A stretch of DNA of 39,436 nt from an uncultured bacterium (GTDB lineage: Bacteria; Cyanobacteriota; Vampirovibrionia; Gastranaerophilales; Gastranaerophilaceae), in assembly GCA_902797575.1 (NCBI GenBank), contig CADBTL010000017.1:1-39436 (forward strand). The letters are read 5' to 3'. Positions 9,581 to 18,281 of this stretch are shown piece by piece. The notes under the pieces are model-generated. The model did not search any database. It saw nothing but the letters and a program-made list of their open reading frames with translations, and was not told the DNA's origin. How positions within the stretch are numbered: position 1 is the first letter of the stretch; the number at the start of each line of letters is the position of its first letter. The position numbers and the translations under genes are program-made.

Positions 9581-9614
9581 AAAAAGGTGCCTGTGTATAG
9601 TAGGCACCTTTTTT
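9581..9614 (+). terminator. Intrinsic terminator after tig
   Basis: A perfect 12-bp stem (AAAAAGGTGCCT / AGGCACCTTTTT) with a 9-base loop runs into a T tract. It ends 18 bases before the ATG of the parvulin gene, so read-through here would set the expression of the parvulin-pepP-methyltransferase group. Confidence 0.9.
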
Positions 9615-9632
9615 ATAAGAAAAGGAGAACAT

Positions 9633-9911
9633 ATGAAAATTAGAGCAAGTCATATTTTAGTAGATACAAAAGAACAAGCTGAAAGCCTTTTACTGGATAT
9701 TCAAAACGGTATCGCATTTGAAGATTTGGCAAAAGAATATTCTAAATGTCCGTCTAAAAGAGATGGGGGAGATTTGCATTGGTTTGGAAAAGGCATGATG
9801 GTTAAACCTTTTGAAGATGCCGCATTTGCACTAAAAAAAGGTGAAGTATCAGAACCTGTTGAAACTCAATTTGGGTGGCATTTAATTAAATTAACAGATA
9901 TTGATGAATAA
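9633..9911 (+). CDS. Small parvulin-type peptidyl-prolyl isomerase
   Basis: This is a single-domain parvulin (rotamase) of 92 aa, almost the same length as E. coli PpiC (93 aa), catalysing cis/trans isomerisation of proline bonds. Family hallmarks are ASHILVDTKEQAE at the N-terminus, FEDLAKEYSKCPSKRDGGDL in the middle, and PVETQFGWHLIKL near the C-terminus. There is no signal peptide, so it acts in the cytoplasm. A strong AAAAGGAG precedes the ATG. Its last codons overlap the start of pepP by 8 bases (ATGAATAA), implying translational coupling. Confidence 0.93.
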   Translation: MKIRASHILVDTKEQAESLLLDIQNGIAFEDLAKEYSKCPSKRDGGDLHWFGKGMMVKPFEDAAFALKKGEVSEPVETQFGWHLIKLTDIDE

Positions 9912-11379
9912 AATTTTAGAAGACTTGAAAATTGATTATTTACTTGTTAATTCTACCAATGAATATTTGGTAGAATATTCTTGTTTATCTGAAAATGCAA
10001 GATATACACTGACCGGCTTTAGCGGCTCTACAGGCGATGCACTTATAACAAAAGATAAAATATATTTATTTGTTGACGGAAGATATCACGAACAAGCAGA
10101 TAAAGAAGTTCGAGAAGGTATAACTGTTGTAAAACTTCAAATAGGACAAAAACAGGACGAAGAAATAAGAACAATTATAGATAAAAATAAAATTCTTGGT
10201 ATTGTCTCTAAAAAAGTATCTCAAGCACGTTTAGAAAATTTTAAAGATTATAATATTAAACTTATTGATTATGATCCGATAAATAACTACACAGAAGAAC
10301 ACATAGGAGATAAAGAAAAAGTTTTTAGTCCTATAGATTATAAGCCAAATCCGACTTTTGTATCTAACTTGGAAGAAGTTTCGTATTTAACAGGGTTAAG
10401 AGATTTTTCAAAAGACAATACTTCAAAAATTTGGAACAAGCTCTATATAGATGGTGATCATAGAATCCTATTCAATACAAATGAAGAATGTGATAATTTT
10501 TTATCTTCTTTTGAACAAGATTTAATTGTAGATAAAACTTCTATCAATGCTCATGATTATGCTCTAATAAAAAATCCTATTCATAAAACATCTGACATCA
10601 AGCTGATGAAATCAATTAAAACAAAACAGGAATTGGAAGCTTATAAAACAGCATTCAAAAAAACTGATAATGCAGTAATGGGTATTCGGACTTTTATAGA
10701 AAATAATGACAAGATATCCGAATATGACATCGCAAAACAACTTAAAGAAGAGTTTTTGAAACAAGGAGCTAAATCCTTAAGTTTTAATTCAATTGTCGCA
10801 ATTAATAAAAATTCTGCGCTGGCACATTATTCAAAGAATGCAAAAGATGTATATTTAGAAGACGGCGACTTAGTTTTAATTGACTGCGGAGCTTATTTTG
10901 AAAGCGGTTTAGCTACTGATATAACAAGAGTATTTGTAAAAGGAACACCAAACAATTTGCAGAAAACAGTTTATACAAATGTATTAAAAGCCTTTCTAAA
11001 CTGTTTCAATAGAATTAATGACATGGAAACAGGTTACGAAGCTGATACTCTTGCACATACGCTACTTGATAACTCAATAGATGGTTTTTGTTTTGGGCAC
11101 GGACTCGGACATGGAATAGGAATAAACGTACATGAAGCCCCTCCGAATTTATCACAAAATGAAATAGCAAAAACTCCAATTATAAATGGTATGTGTTTTA
11201 CGATAGAACCAGGATTATATAATCCTGAGTATTTTGGAGTAAGACTTGAAAATTCTTGTTACAAGTATAACAATAAGGTACATTCTTTTGTAAAAATGGG
11301 ATATGAAGGAAAGCTTATTGATTACAGTTTATTAAATAATAAAGAAAAAGAATGGTTGAAGGAGTTTGTAATTTTATGA
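9904..11379 (+). CDS. pepP: Xaa-Pro aminopeptidase (M24B)
   Basis: It removes N-terminal residues that precede proline. The N-terminal half is a creatinase-like domain (TGFSGSTGDALI, FVDGRYHEQA). The C-terminal half is the pita-bread M24 fold. All five metal ligands are visible: Asp327 (LIDCGA), Asp339 (ATDITR), His403 (GHGLGHGIG), Glu435 (TIEPGLY) and Glu449 (VRLENS). The length of 491 aa is within the family range, at the long end. The ATG at 9904 is chosen over a TTG one codon earlier. It overlaps the parvulin stop and ends in an ATGA overlap with the next gene, so the three genes form a coupled operon. Confidence 0.93.
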   Translation: MNKILEDLKIDYLLVNSTNEYLVEYSCLSENARYTLTGFSGSTGDALITKDKIYLFVDGRYHEQADKEVREGITVVKLQIGQKQDEEIRTIIDKNKILGIVSKKVSQARLENFKDYNIKLIDYDPINNYTEEHIGDKEKVFSPIDYKPNPTFVSNLEEVSYLTGLRDFSKDNTSKIWNKLYIDGDHRILFNTNEECDNFLSSFEQDLIVDKTSINAHDYALIKNPIHKTSDIKLMKSIKTKQELEAYKTAFKKTDNAVMGIRTFIENNDKISEYDIAKQLKEEFLKQGAKSLSFNSIVAINKNSALAHYSKNAKDVYLEDGDLVLIDCGAYFESGLATDITRVFVKGTPNNLQKTVYTNVLKAFLNCFNRINDMETGYEADTLAHTLLDNSIDGFCFGHGLGHGIGINVHEAPPNLSQNEIAKTPIINGMCFTIEPGLYNPEYFGVRLENSCYKYNNKVHSFVKMGYEGKLIDYSLLNNKEKEWLKEFVIL

Positions 11380-12140
11380 AAATAACAAGTGTAAACAATG
11401 ATTTGATTAAAAATACTACAAAACTTCAACAAAGAAAATACAGAGATGAAGAAGGATTATTTCTGCTTGAAGGCGCGAAATGCATAGACGAAGCTATTAA
11501 ATCAGGTATAGAATTAAAATACCTTTTTGTAGAAGAAGGATTGGATTTGTTTTCTGAATATGAAAGAATCGAAGTAACAACGAGTATTCTTGCAAAAATA
11601 TCAACAACAACAACTCCACCAAAGACAGTAGCAGTTGGTAAACAAATAAGAAGTACTTGGAATAAAAACTTTAAGAGAATTATTTTATTAGAAGACATAA
11701 AAGATTATGGAAATCTTGGGACTATTATAAGGACCTCATGTGCATTTGATATTGATGCAATTATACTGTATGGAGATACCGTAGATATATACAATCCGAA
11801 GTGTGTTAGAGCATCAGTAGGAAATTTATGGAAAATGCCTATTTTTAGCATTAAAACATTTGAAGAATTGAAAAATCTTTGCAACAATTACACACCTATT
11901 GCAACACTGCCTAAAAATAAAAACAGTATTTGGTTAAAAGATTTTAAGACTCCTGATAAATACATTATAATGTTTGGAACCGAATCAAGCGGATTAAGTG
12001 ATAATTTGATAGAATTAGCAAAAACTCAAGGAAAGCTTTTGACTATTGAGATGAGTAAAAATGTAGAATCGTTAAATTTAAGTATATCAGCAGGGGTTAT
12101 CCTATATAAGTTATATAATACTGAATTTGAAAATAAATAA
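11376..12140 (+). CDS. TrmH/SpoU-family RNA 2'-O-methyltransferase
   Basis: It probably transfers a methyl group from S-adenosylmethionine to a ribose 2'-OH in rRNA or tRNA. An N-terminal L30e-like substrate-binding domain (GLFLLEGAKCIDEAIKSG, residues 27-44) precedes the knotted SPOUT domain. The three SPOUT motifs are clear: DYGNLGTIIRT (110-120), FGTESSGLS (200-208) and ESLNLSISAGVILY (231-244). The start is the ATG at 11376, in an ATGA overlap with the pepP stop, with GAAGGAG about 11 bases upstream. An ATG at 11352 is in frame but lacks a ribosome binding site. The family contains 23S rRNA and tRNA enzymes (RlmB, TsnR, TrmH) and the exact target cannot be read from sequence. Confidence 0.9.
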   Translation: MKITSVNNDLIKNTTKLQQRKYRDEEGLFLLEGAKCIDEAIKSGIELKYLFVEEGLDLFSEYERIEVTTSILAKISTTTTPPKTVAVGKQIRSTWNKNFKRIILLEDIKDYGNLGTIIRTSCAFDIDAIILYGDTVDIYNPKCVRASVGNLWKMPIFSIKTFEELKNLCNNYTPIATLPKNKNSIWLKDFKTPDKYIIMFGTESSGLSDNLIELAKTQGKLLTIEMSKNVESLNLSISAGVILYKLYNTEFENK

Positions 12141-12199
12141 TAAATAGCAAACTCAATCACTATACATTTTATTATATTATTGATATTATAAAAGAATAA

Positions 12200-15100
12200 A
12201 TGAGAGATTTTATACATAAATATATATATATAATCGTCGGAGGTTTAATATTTTGGTTAGTTCTAATACCCTTGTTTTTTACAAGAACGGTATCAGTTGT
12301 ATGCGAAAATTTAACATATAATACACCGTTTGAAATTATAATCAAAAAACCTCGCTTATACACAAGCCTCATTCCGACAGCTTTTTTAAAAGCCGAAAAA
12401 ATAACAATAAAATCAAAAAATAATAATGACAAATATGAGTTTTTAAATCCCAAAATCAATTTACGCATATTGCCTCTTATATCAGGGAAAATACATATTA
12501 ATGATTTTTATTTATCTGAAATAATAATCGAAAGTAAAACAGATAACGAAAATCTTAGTTTTTATAAAAATTCACATAATTTAAAAATCATTTGCGACAA
12601 ACTCAAAATTGATAATTTAAAAGTAAACATAAAAGATAATGCTCAGAATACCTTACTGACAGGAAAAAATATTTATTATAAAAACAATATCAACTATCTT
12701 GATTTTAGCACTAGTAGCTTACTTAAAATAAATAACGAAACATCAAATATCGATATAAATTTTCATCTGCAAAAGAATAAAGATATAAAAAAATCCATTG
12801 TTAATTGTAATATAACAAATCTAAATATTAAATATTTTGAAAAATATTTAAGTGTAATATTACCAAAAAATACGACAGAGCTACGAGGAATTGTTGATAT
12901 ATCAACCAATAATAATAACGTAAACTTCATATTGCGAAAGTGCGCTCTTATTAATAAAGATAGTGCAAAATCAATAATATTACCAAAAATATTAAATATT
13001 GAATCTTATTTTAAGATTACAAACAAGTTCATTCAAATCAAAGATACAAAAATATTATCTGATAATATTAATGTAACACTAAACGGAGATATTCTTGAAT
13101 ATTTGACAAAGCAACCGAAGCTCGACCTGAACCTACAAATTAATAAGTCTAAAGTTGAAGATATTATTGACTGCTTGCCGGATTTTAAAACTGAAGACAT
13201 AGATGCATATAAGCTAAAAAAATATCGTTTCTTTGGAGATGTAATTGGGAACTTAAATATAAAAGGCAATTTTCAAGAGCCAAATATTGCAGGTGATGTT
13301 TTTATTAATAACGGAGTTCTGACAAAACCAATACCTAATGCAAAAGGAGCTACTATAAAACTTAAATTTTTAGGCAAATACCTAAATTATGATGTAGTAG
13401 TACCAGCAAGCGCAACAGAAAAAGTCTGGGTTAAAGGAGGTGTTGAATTATATAATGTAAAATACGCAGATATGCGTGTATGGAGCACTAAACATGTCGA
13501 TTTAGCTATTGCAGAAGAAAAAGTTGTACCTATTCACGAAATATTGAACTTTATAATAGGTCCTGTCCCAATTATGGATATTAAAGGCAGTGGAAATATT
13601 GATATTACAATTAAAGGAAACAGAAAAAATCCGCATGTTTGGGGAATATTCAATGTTAATAACACCACCGCTAACTTTATTAAAATTCCTGATTTTATTT
13701 TAACTAAAGCTAATGCAGAACTCAAATTCGATGATGAAAACGCAATATTTACCCTATTATCAGGTTTTGTTAATAATCAACCTATAAAGATTAATGGTAC
13801 AAGTAATTTAGATGGAAAGTTTGATTTTGACGTATCATCAAATAACCAAAATCTAACAGCTCTTTATAAGTCATTGCAGACATCTACAATGATTGATGAT
13901 TTAAAAAATATGACTCCAAAATTCGACACAATAAATGGAAATACCAACTTAAAACTTAAAGTTTACGGTCATATAAAAGATATCTATAAAGCAAAATTTA
14001 ATAAAAACTTTTATACTAAATTAAACTTAGAATTTTTAGGTAATAGCTTTTCAATGCAAGGAATTGAATTACATGATTCCGTGGGTAATTTAACACTAGA
14101 TAATACTAATGCTAATATCTTAATGGATTCTAAAATCGGGAAATCAGAATTAAAGATTAAAGCAGATTTATTAGGTGATACAGCAAAAATGGCTGTATCA
14201 GTCCCGAAATTAAATTTACGTGATTTAATAAAATCGGAAAACAAAATAAAAGAAGAATATTTAAATATTTTAACTAATGTAGACTTAAAATACGAAGGAA
14301 ATATTATTAAAATAGAACCGGATAAAATTAATTTAACAGCAAAGATTATAAATAATTCCAGCAGTAATAAGCTTATCTTGTCTGATGGAGCTATTATAAT
14401 TAAAAATAATAAACTTAACATACAAAATCTTACTGGTAGTTTTTTAGATACAAAAAGCTCTTTCAAAATTAATCTCAAAGCGGATAGTCTATCAAATAAA
14501 CCTATATTTAACGGAAAAGTAACCCTTAAAGATTTTGAGCTTTCACTTATTAACATACTTTCTGATTGTTCATTTATACCTGAAAATATTAAAAGCATTG
14601 TTGATAAAATTCAATTTAAGAAAGGCAAAATTAATATTAATGCCAATATATCAAATAACAATGTAAATGCTTCTACAAATCTGGGCGGCATTGAGTTATT
14701 ATACGTACCGAATAATTTACCTGCTAAAATTGTTAACGGTAGTATATATTTAAGAAGAAATAAACTCGGCTTGAATAAAATAAATGTTATAGCCAATGAT
14801 ATGCCAGTACTGATAGACGGAAATATTGATAATATATTTACAACGCAAAATTTTGATTTATATATAAACTCAAAACCTAAACAAGATTTTATAGATAAAT
14901 ATTTTAATAATAACAGAATTTATCCGCTTAAACTAAAAGGTGATATTGTATACACTGTAAAAATAAGAGGCACTAAAGACGATTTCAATATAGAATCGAG
15001 AACTGATTTAGCAAAAGATTCGAGTATATACTATCTTGGTGCGACTGTAGGAGATATTGAAAATTCAATTATTCTAAACTTAAACATGAACATTATAAAA

Positions 15101-16528
15101 CGCAATCTATTTAAGATTAAAGAATTTTCTTATGATAAGCTTATTGCGTCACAAGGGAAAAGAACAACACGTCTTAATATGCTAAAAGCAAACGGTAATA
15201 TTAAATTACTAAAAAATGATATATCTTTTCAAGATTTTAAAATTAAAACAACCAATCCGACAGATGCAAAAATATTTAACATCCTATTTAGAAAGCCAAA
15301 CATTAAAAAAGGGCAATTTACATCAGACTTAAGATTTAATGGTAATTTATTAGCGCCGAAGATTAATGGCAGTTTTAAAATTGTTGAAACAGATATTCCT
15401 TTCTGGGATACAACGATGAAGACATTATCGTTTGTATTCAAGGATAAAACAATTGAATTGGAATCTGTTGGCGAAATTATGGGAAATGATATCAGATTTA
15501 AAGGAATATTAAAAAATAGTCTAACGATTCCTTATTACATTGAAAAAGCAGAATTAACTACCAAAGTAATAGATTTTAACAATATTGCTGAAAAATTAAA
15601 AACTGCACAAGTTAGTGAATTAGGAGCAATTGATTCTCTTAAATATTTTGATATAACAAATACTATTATCAAAAATATGGTAATTCAAGCAAACGAAATT
15701 AAATTAAGAAATTTAACAGCAGAAAAAATTACAGCAAATGCTTCGTTAGATAAAAACAATACATTCTCTTTAAAAAATATTAAACTTTATGCTGCAAACG
15801 GAAGTATTAATGGAAACTTTTCTTATAATTTAAAAAATAACAAGATGGATATAAATTTAATAGCAGATAATATTAATGCTAATGATTTGTCGATAGCTTT
15901 ATTTGATTTAAAAAATCAAATATATGGTGATTTGACAGGTTCTATTCAACTTAATTGTACCGGAGAAAATTACACAAAATGCATGCAAACATTAAATGGT
16001 TCAACAGATTTTAATGTAAATAATGGGAGGATGCCTAAATTAGGCTCTCTTGAATATTTGCTTAAGGCGGGTAACATAGTAAAAGGGGGATTTACCGGTC
16101 TATCATTAAATAATTTAATTGACGTATTAACTCCGCTAAAAACAGGAAACTTTTCAAACATCTATGGAACAATTAACATAAAAGACGGTATTGCTGATGA
16201 TATAGAAATAGCAACTCGAGGAAAAGACTTAAGTTTATTTATAACAGGTAAATATAATTTTGCTTCGTCTATTGCTGACATGGAAGTACTAGGTATATTA
16301 TCGAAAAAAATATCAACACTATTGGGACCAGTTGGAAATATGTCACTAAATACTTTATTGAATATTGTACCCGGTATAGATTTATCGAAAAATTCAAGCA
16401 TTCTTGATAAAATAAATAAAATTCCTGGAATAGAACTAAATGAAAAAGCTTTTAGAAAATTTATTGCAGAAATAAACGGCAACATTAATAGTGATGACTA
16501 CGTAAAAAGCTTCAAATGGATAAATTAA
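12200..16528 (+). CDS. AsmA/TamB-like giant envelope protein
   Basis: It has an N-terminal membrane anchor (residues about 8-27) followed by ~1400 residues of short, hydrophobic, beta-strand-like segments rich in Asn, Ile and Lys. Recurring patterns such as G.(I/L).G...(P/N).(I/V).G are typical of the repeating beta-groove of AsmA-like proteins (AsmA, TamB, YhdP). The C-terminal part (INGTINIKDGIADDIEI, LGPVG) resembles the AsmA-like C-terminal domain. In characterised diderms such proteins bridge the periplasm and move phospholipids to, or support assembly of, the outer membrane. The ribosome binding site is weak (AAAGAA). It lies 59 bases after the methyltransferase gene and ends 5 bases from the convergent metzincin gene. 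The subfamily is uncertain. Confidence 0.75.
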   Translation: MRDFIHKYIYIIVGGLIFWLVLIPLFFTRTVSVVCENLTYNTPFEIIIKKPRLYTSLIPTAFLKAEKITIKSKNNNDKYEFLNPKINLRILPLISGKIHINDFYLSEIIIESKTDNENLSFYKNSHNLKIICDKLKIDNLKVNIKDNAQNTLLTGKNIYYKNNINYLDFSTSSLLKINNETSNIDINFHLQKNKDIKKSIVNCNITNLNIKYFEKYLSVILPKNTTELRGIVDISTNNNNVNFILRKCALINKDSAKSIILPKILNIESYFKITNKFIQIKDTKILSDNINVTLNGDILEYLTKQPKLDLNLQINKSKVEDIIDCLPDFKTEDIDAYKLKKYRFFGDVIGNLNIKGNFQEPNIAGDVFINNGVLTKPIPNAKGATIKLKFLGKYLNYDVVVPASATEKVWVKGGVELYNVKYADMRVWSTKHVDLAIAEEKVVPIHEILNFIIGPVPIMDIKGSGNIDITIKGNRKNPHVWGIFNVNNTTANFIKIPDFILTKANAELKFDDENAIFTLLSGFVNNQPIKINGTSNLDGKFDFDVSSNNQNLTALYKSLQTSTMIDDLKNMTPKFDTINGNTNLKLKVYGHIKDIYKAKFNKNFYTKLNLEFLGNSFSMQGIELHDSVGNLTLDNTNANILMDSKIGKSELKIKADLLGDTAKMAVSVPKLNLRDLIKSENKIKEEYLNILTNVDLKYEGNIIKIEPDKINLTAKIINNSSSNKLILSDGAIIIKNNKLNIQNLTGSFLDTKSSFKINLKADSLSNKPIFNGKVTLKDFELSLINILSDCSFIPENIKSIVDKIQFKKGKININANISNNNVNASTNLGGIELLYVPNNLPAKIVNGSIYLRRNKLGLNKINVIANDMPVLIDGNIDNIFTTQNFDLYINSKPKQDFIDKYFNNNRIYPLKLKGDIVYTVKIRGTKDDFNIESRTDLAKDSSIYYLGATVGDIENSIILNLNMNIIKRNLFKIKEFSYDKLIASQGKRTTRLNMLKANGNIKLLKNDISFQDFKIKTTNPTDAKIFNILFRKPNIKKGQFTSDLRFNGNLLAPKINGSFKIVETDIPFWDTTMKTLSFVFKDKTIELESVGEIMGNDIRFKGILKNSLTIPYYIEKAELTTKVIDFNNIAEKLKTAQVSELGAIDSLKYFDITNTIIKNMVIQANEIKLRNLTAEKITANASLDKNNTFSLKNIKLYAANGSINGNFSYNLKNNKMDINLIADNINANDLSIALFDLKNQIYGDLTGSIQLNCTGENYTKCMQTLNGSTDFNVNNGRMPKLGSLEYLLKAGNIVKGGFTGLSLNNLIDVLTPLKTGNFSNIYGTINIKDGIADDIEIATRGKDLSLFITGKYNFASSIADMEVLGILSKKISTLLGPVGNMSLNTLLNIVPGIDLSKNSSILDKINKIPGIELNEKAFRKFIAEINGNINSDDYVKSFKWIN

Positions 16529-16533
16529 AAAAT

Positions 16534-17109
16534 TTATCTATAAACATTATATACAAAGTTCAAATCATCCTCAGTTAACAATTGAGGAATATTAACATCG
16601 TTTATTGAATATGCATACATGACACTATTAGGGTTATTAGAATGTTCATGTATACCAATTGCATGACCGGTTTCATGCAGCATAACACGATATAATTGCG
16701 GTGCTGATATAAGCACGGTCTTAGTTGCAACAGTTCCATCATCACCTTTTAGTTGATAAACAGCTTTTGATGCTATATACATATCTACATGTTTATAAAA
16801 ACCGTCAGAAGTTGTATGTGAATGCGTACAACCGATAGCAGAAAGATTACCACATTTTGTATCTTTTTCTACAAAATAGACAGTTATATCTGCTTCATTT
16901 TTTTTATGATCACTTAAAAACGTAAACCAAACAGCTGAATTGGTCCTCGTTTGCCATTGCAAAAAAGCATTTTTCATAATCTGACTGTTATATGTATTAC
17001 CGGGGATATAAACCTTAATAGGTCTTTGATTCCAACGGGGTTTGGATAAACCAAAGGCACAAGAACACAATGCTGTTGATATCAACAATATTGTTAGGAA
17101 TTTTTTCAT
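16534..17109 (-). CDS. Secreted matrixin-like zinc metalloprotease (metzincin)
   Basis: A short signal peptide (MKKFLTILLISTALCSCAFG) directs export; the LCSC stretch could serve as an imperfect lipobox. The mature part holds the full metzincin motif HETGHAIGIH at residues 145-154 (HExxHxxGxxH, three zinc-binding histidines plus the catalytic Glu) and a Met-turn at Met164 (SVMY). At 191 aa it is little more than a catalytic domain, with no visible propeptide cysteine switch. AGAGGG precedes the ATG. It sits 18 bases downstream of pilT in the same orientation, so co-expression with the pilus motor is likely. The substrate is unknown; peptidoglycan-associated or host proteins are both possible. 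Confidence 0.87.
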   Translation of the reverse strand: MKKFLTILLISTALCSCAFGLSKPRWNQRPIKVYIPGNTYNSQIMKNAFLQWQTRTNSAVWFTFLSDHKKNEADITVYFVEKDTKCGNLSAIGCTHSHTTSDGFYKHVDMYIASKAVYQLKGDDGTVATKTVLISAPQLYRVMLHETGHAIGIHEHSNNPNSVMYAYSINDVNIPQLLTEDDLNFVYNVYR

Positions 17110-17127
17110 ATAGCCCTCTTTATATCT

Positions 17128-18198
17128 TTAAGAATTTTGCAAACCACGCTTAAATTCTTCAGGTCTGCTAGAACGAGAAAGGGCATCTTCTAACGTTACT
17201 TTCTTTTTCATATATAAGTCTCTTAAAGCCATTTCCAGAGTTTGCATACCAAAACCTGAATTAGTTTGCATCGTTGAATATATTTGAGCAGCTTTTGCTT
17301 CTCTTATTAAGTTCGCAATCGCAGGAATTACAAGCATAACTTCTTGTGCCATTACACGACCTTGTTTAGTTCCATCAGGCTGCAAAAGCGGTAATAAAGT
17401 TTGCGAGAATACTGCTACTAAAGAGTTTGATAACTGAACACGAACCTGCTGTTGTTGACCTTCAGGAAATACGTCAATAATACGGTCAATTGTTTGAGAT
17501 GCTGAAGAAGTGTGCAAAGTTCCAAAAACAAGGTGACCTGTTTCGGCTGCTGTTAATGCTAATCTAATTGTATCTAAGTCACGCATTTCACCGACCAGAA
17601 TAATATCAGGGTCTTCACGTAAAGCAGATTTTAATGCATTTGCGAAACTTCTTGTATCTTGCCCAAGCTCTCTTTGGTGAATTATTGATCTTTTTGAAGG
17701 ATGAATAAACTCTATAGGGTCCTCGATTGTCAATATATGTTCTGAACGAGTTTCATTAATATAATTTATCATCGCAGCTAATGTTGTTGACTTACCGGAA
17801 CCAGTAGGTCCTGTTACCAAAACTAAACCCCTTGGTTTTTCCGATACTTTTTTACATGTTTCAGATAGACCTAATTCTTTAAAATCAGGCACTCTTGATG
17901 ATATTACACGGAATGCTGCAGCATAATTTCCTCTATCTTTGTATATATTAACACGGAAACGGCTTAAACCTTGTATACCATATGAAAAATCGAGTTCCCA
18001 ATCTTGCTCTAATTTTCTTCGTTGTTCTTTATTCAGCATAGGGAATAACAATAATTCTACTTCTTCAGGTTTAAGCGCCGGAACGTCCATTCTCTGAAGA
18101 TTGCCGTCTATACGAACTACCGGTGGTAAACCGGCTGATATATGTAAATCTGAACCTCTTTGTTTTACAACTACTTCCAAATATTTTTCTATAAGCAT
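17128..18198 (-). CDS. pilT: Type IV pilus retraction ATPase PilT
   Basis: This hexameric cytoplasmic ATPase depolymerises type IV pili for twitching motility. Walker A is GPTGSGKST (residues 130-138), the Asp box is around LTIEDPIEF (157-164), Walker B is IILVGEMRD (199-207) and the His box is GTLHTSSA (226-233). The PilT-specific retraction motif AIANLIRE (293-300) distinguishes it from PilB. The length of 356 aa is typical. No other pilus gene is in the window, which is normal because pilT is often unlinked. It lies 83 bases downstream of the gltA-like gene and is followed closely by the metzincin gene. Confidence 0.96.
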   Translation of the reverse strand: MLIEKYLEVVVKQRGSDLHISAGLPPVVRIDGNLQRMDVPALKPEEVELLLFPMLNKEQRRKLEQDWELDFSYGIQGLSRFRVNIYKDRGNYAAAFRVISSRVPDFKELGLSETCKKVSEKPRGLVLVTGPTGSGKSTTLAAMINYINETRSEHILTIEDPIEFIHPSKRSIIHQRELGQDTRSFANALKSALREDPDIILVGEMRDLDTIRLALTAAETGHLVFGTLHTSSASQTIDRIIDVFPEGQQQQVRVQLSNSLVAVFSQTLLPLLQPDGTKQGRVMAQEVMLVIPAIANLIREAKAAQIYSTMQTNSGFGMQTLEMALRDLYMKKKVTLEDALSRSSRPEEFKRGLQNS

Positions 18199-18256
18199 TC
18201 CAAATTGCCCTCTTCATTAGCATAACACATTGTAAATAATATCACGAATACGATAC

Positions 18257-18277
18257 TTTGTAAACTTTTTTTACAAA
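18257..18277. repeat. Inverted repeat between gltA and pilT
   Basis: A perfect 8-bp inverted repeat, TTTGTAAA/TTTACAAA, has a 5-base spacer and lies just 3' of the gltA-type stop codon and upstream of pilT. No clear T tract follows on the minus strand, so it is not a convincing terminator; an operator for pilT is equally possible. Each arm resembles half of the TTTACA direct-repeat motif seen elsewhere in the window. Confidence 0.3.
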
Positions 18278-18281
18278 ATAA

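Noticed and set aside
14011-14598. 195-codon antisense frame inside the AsmA/TamB-like gene
   Set aside because: Low-complexity Leu/Ile/Ser/Phe translation that mirrors the AT-rich plus-strand codons, with no ribosome binding site; a shadow of the real gene.
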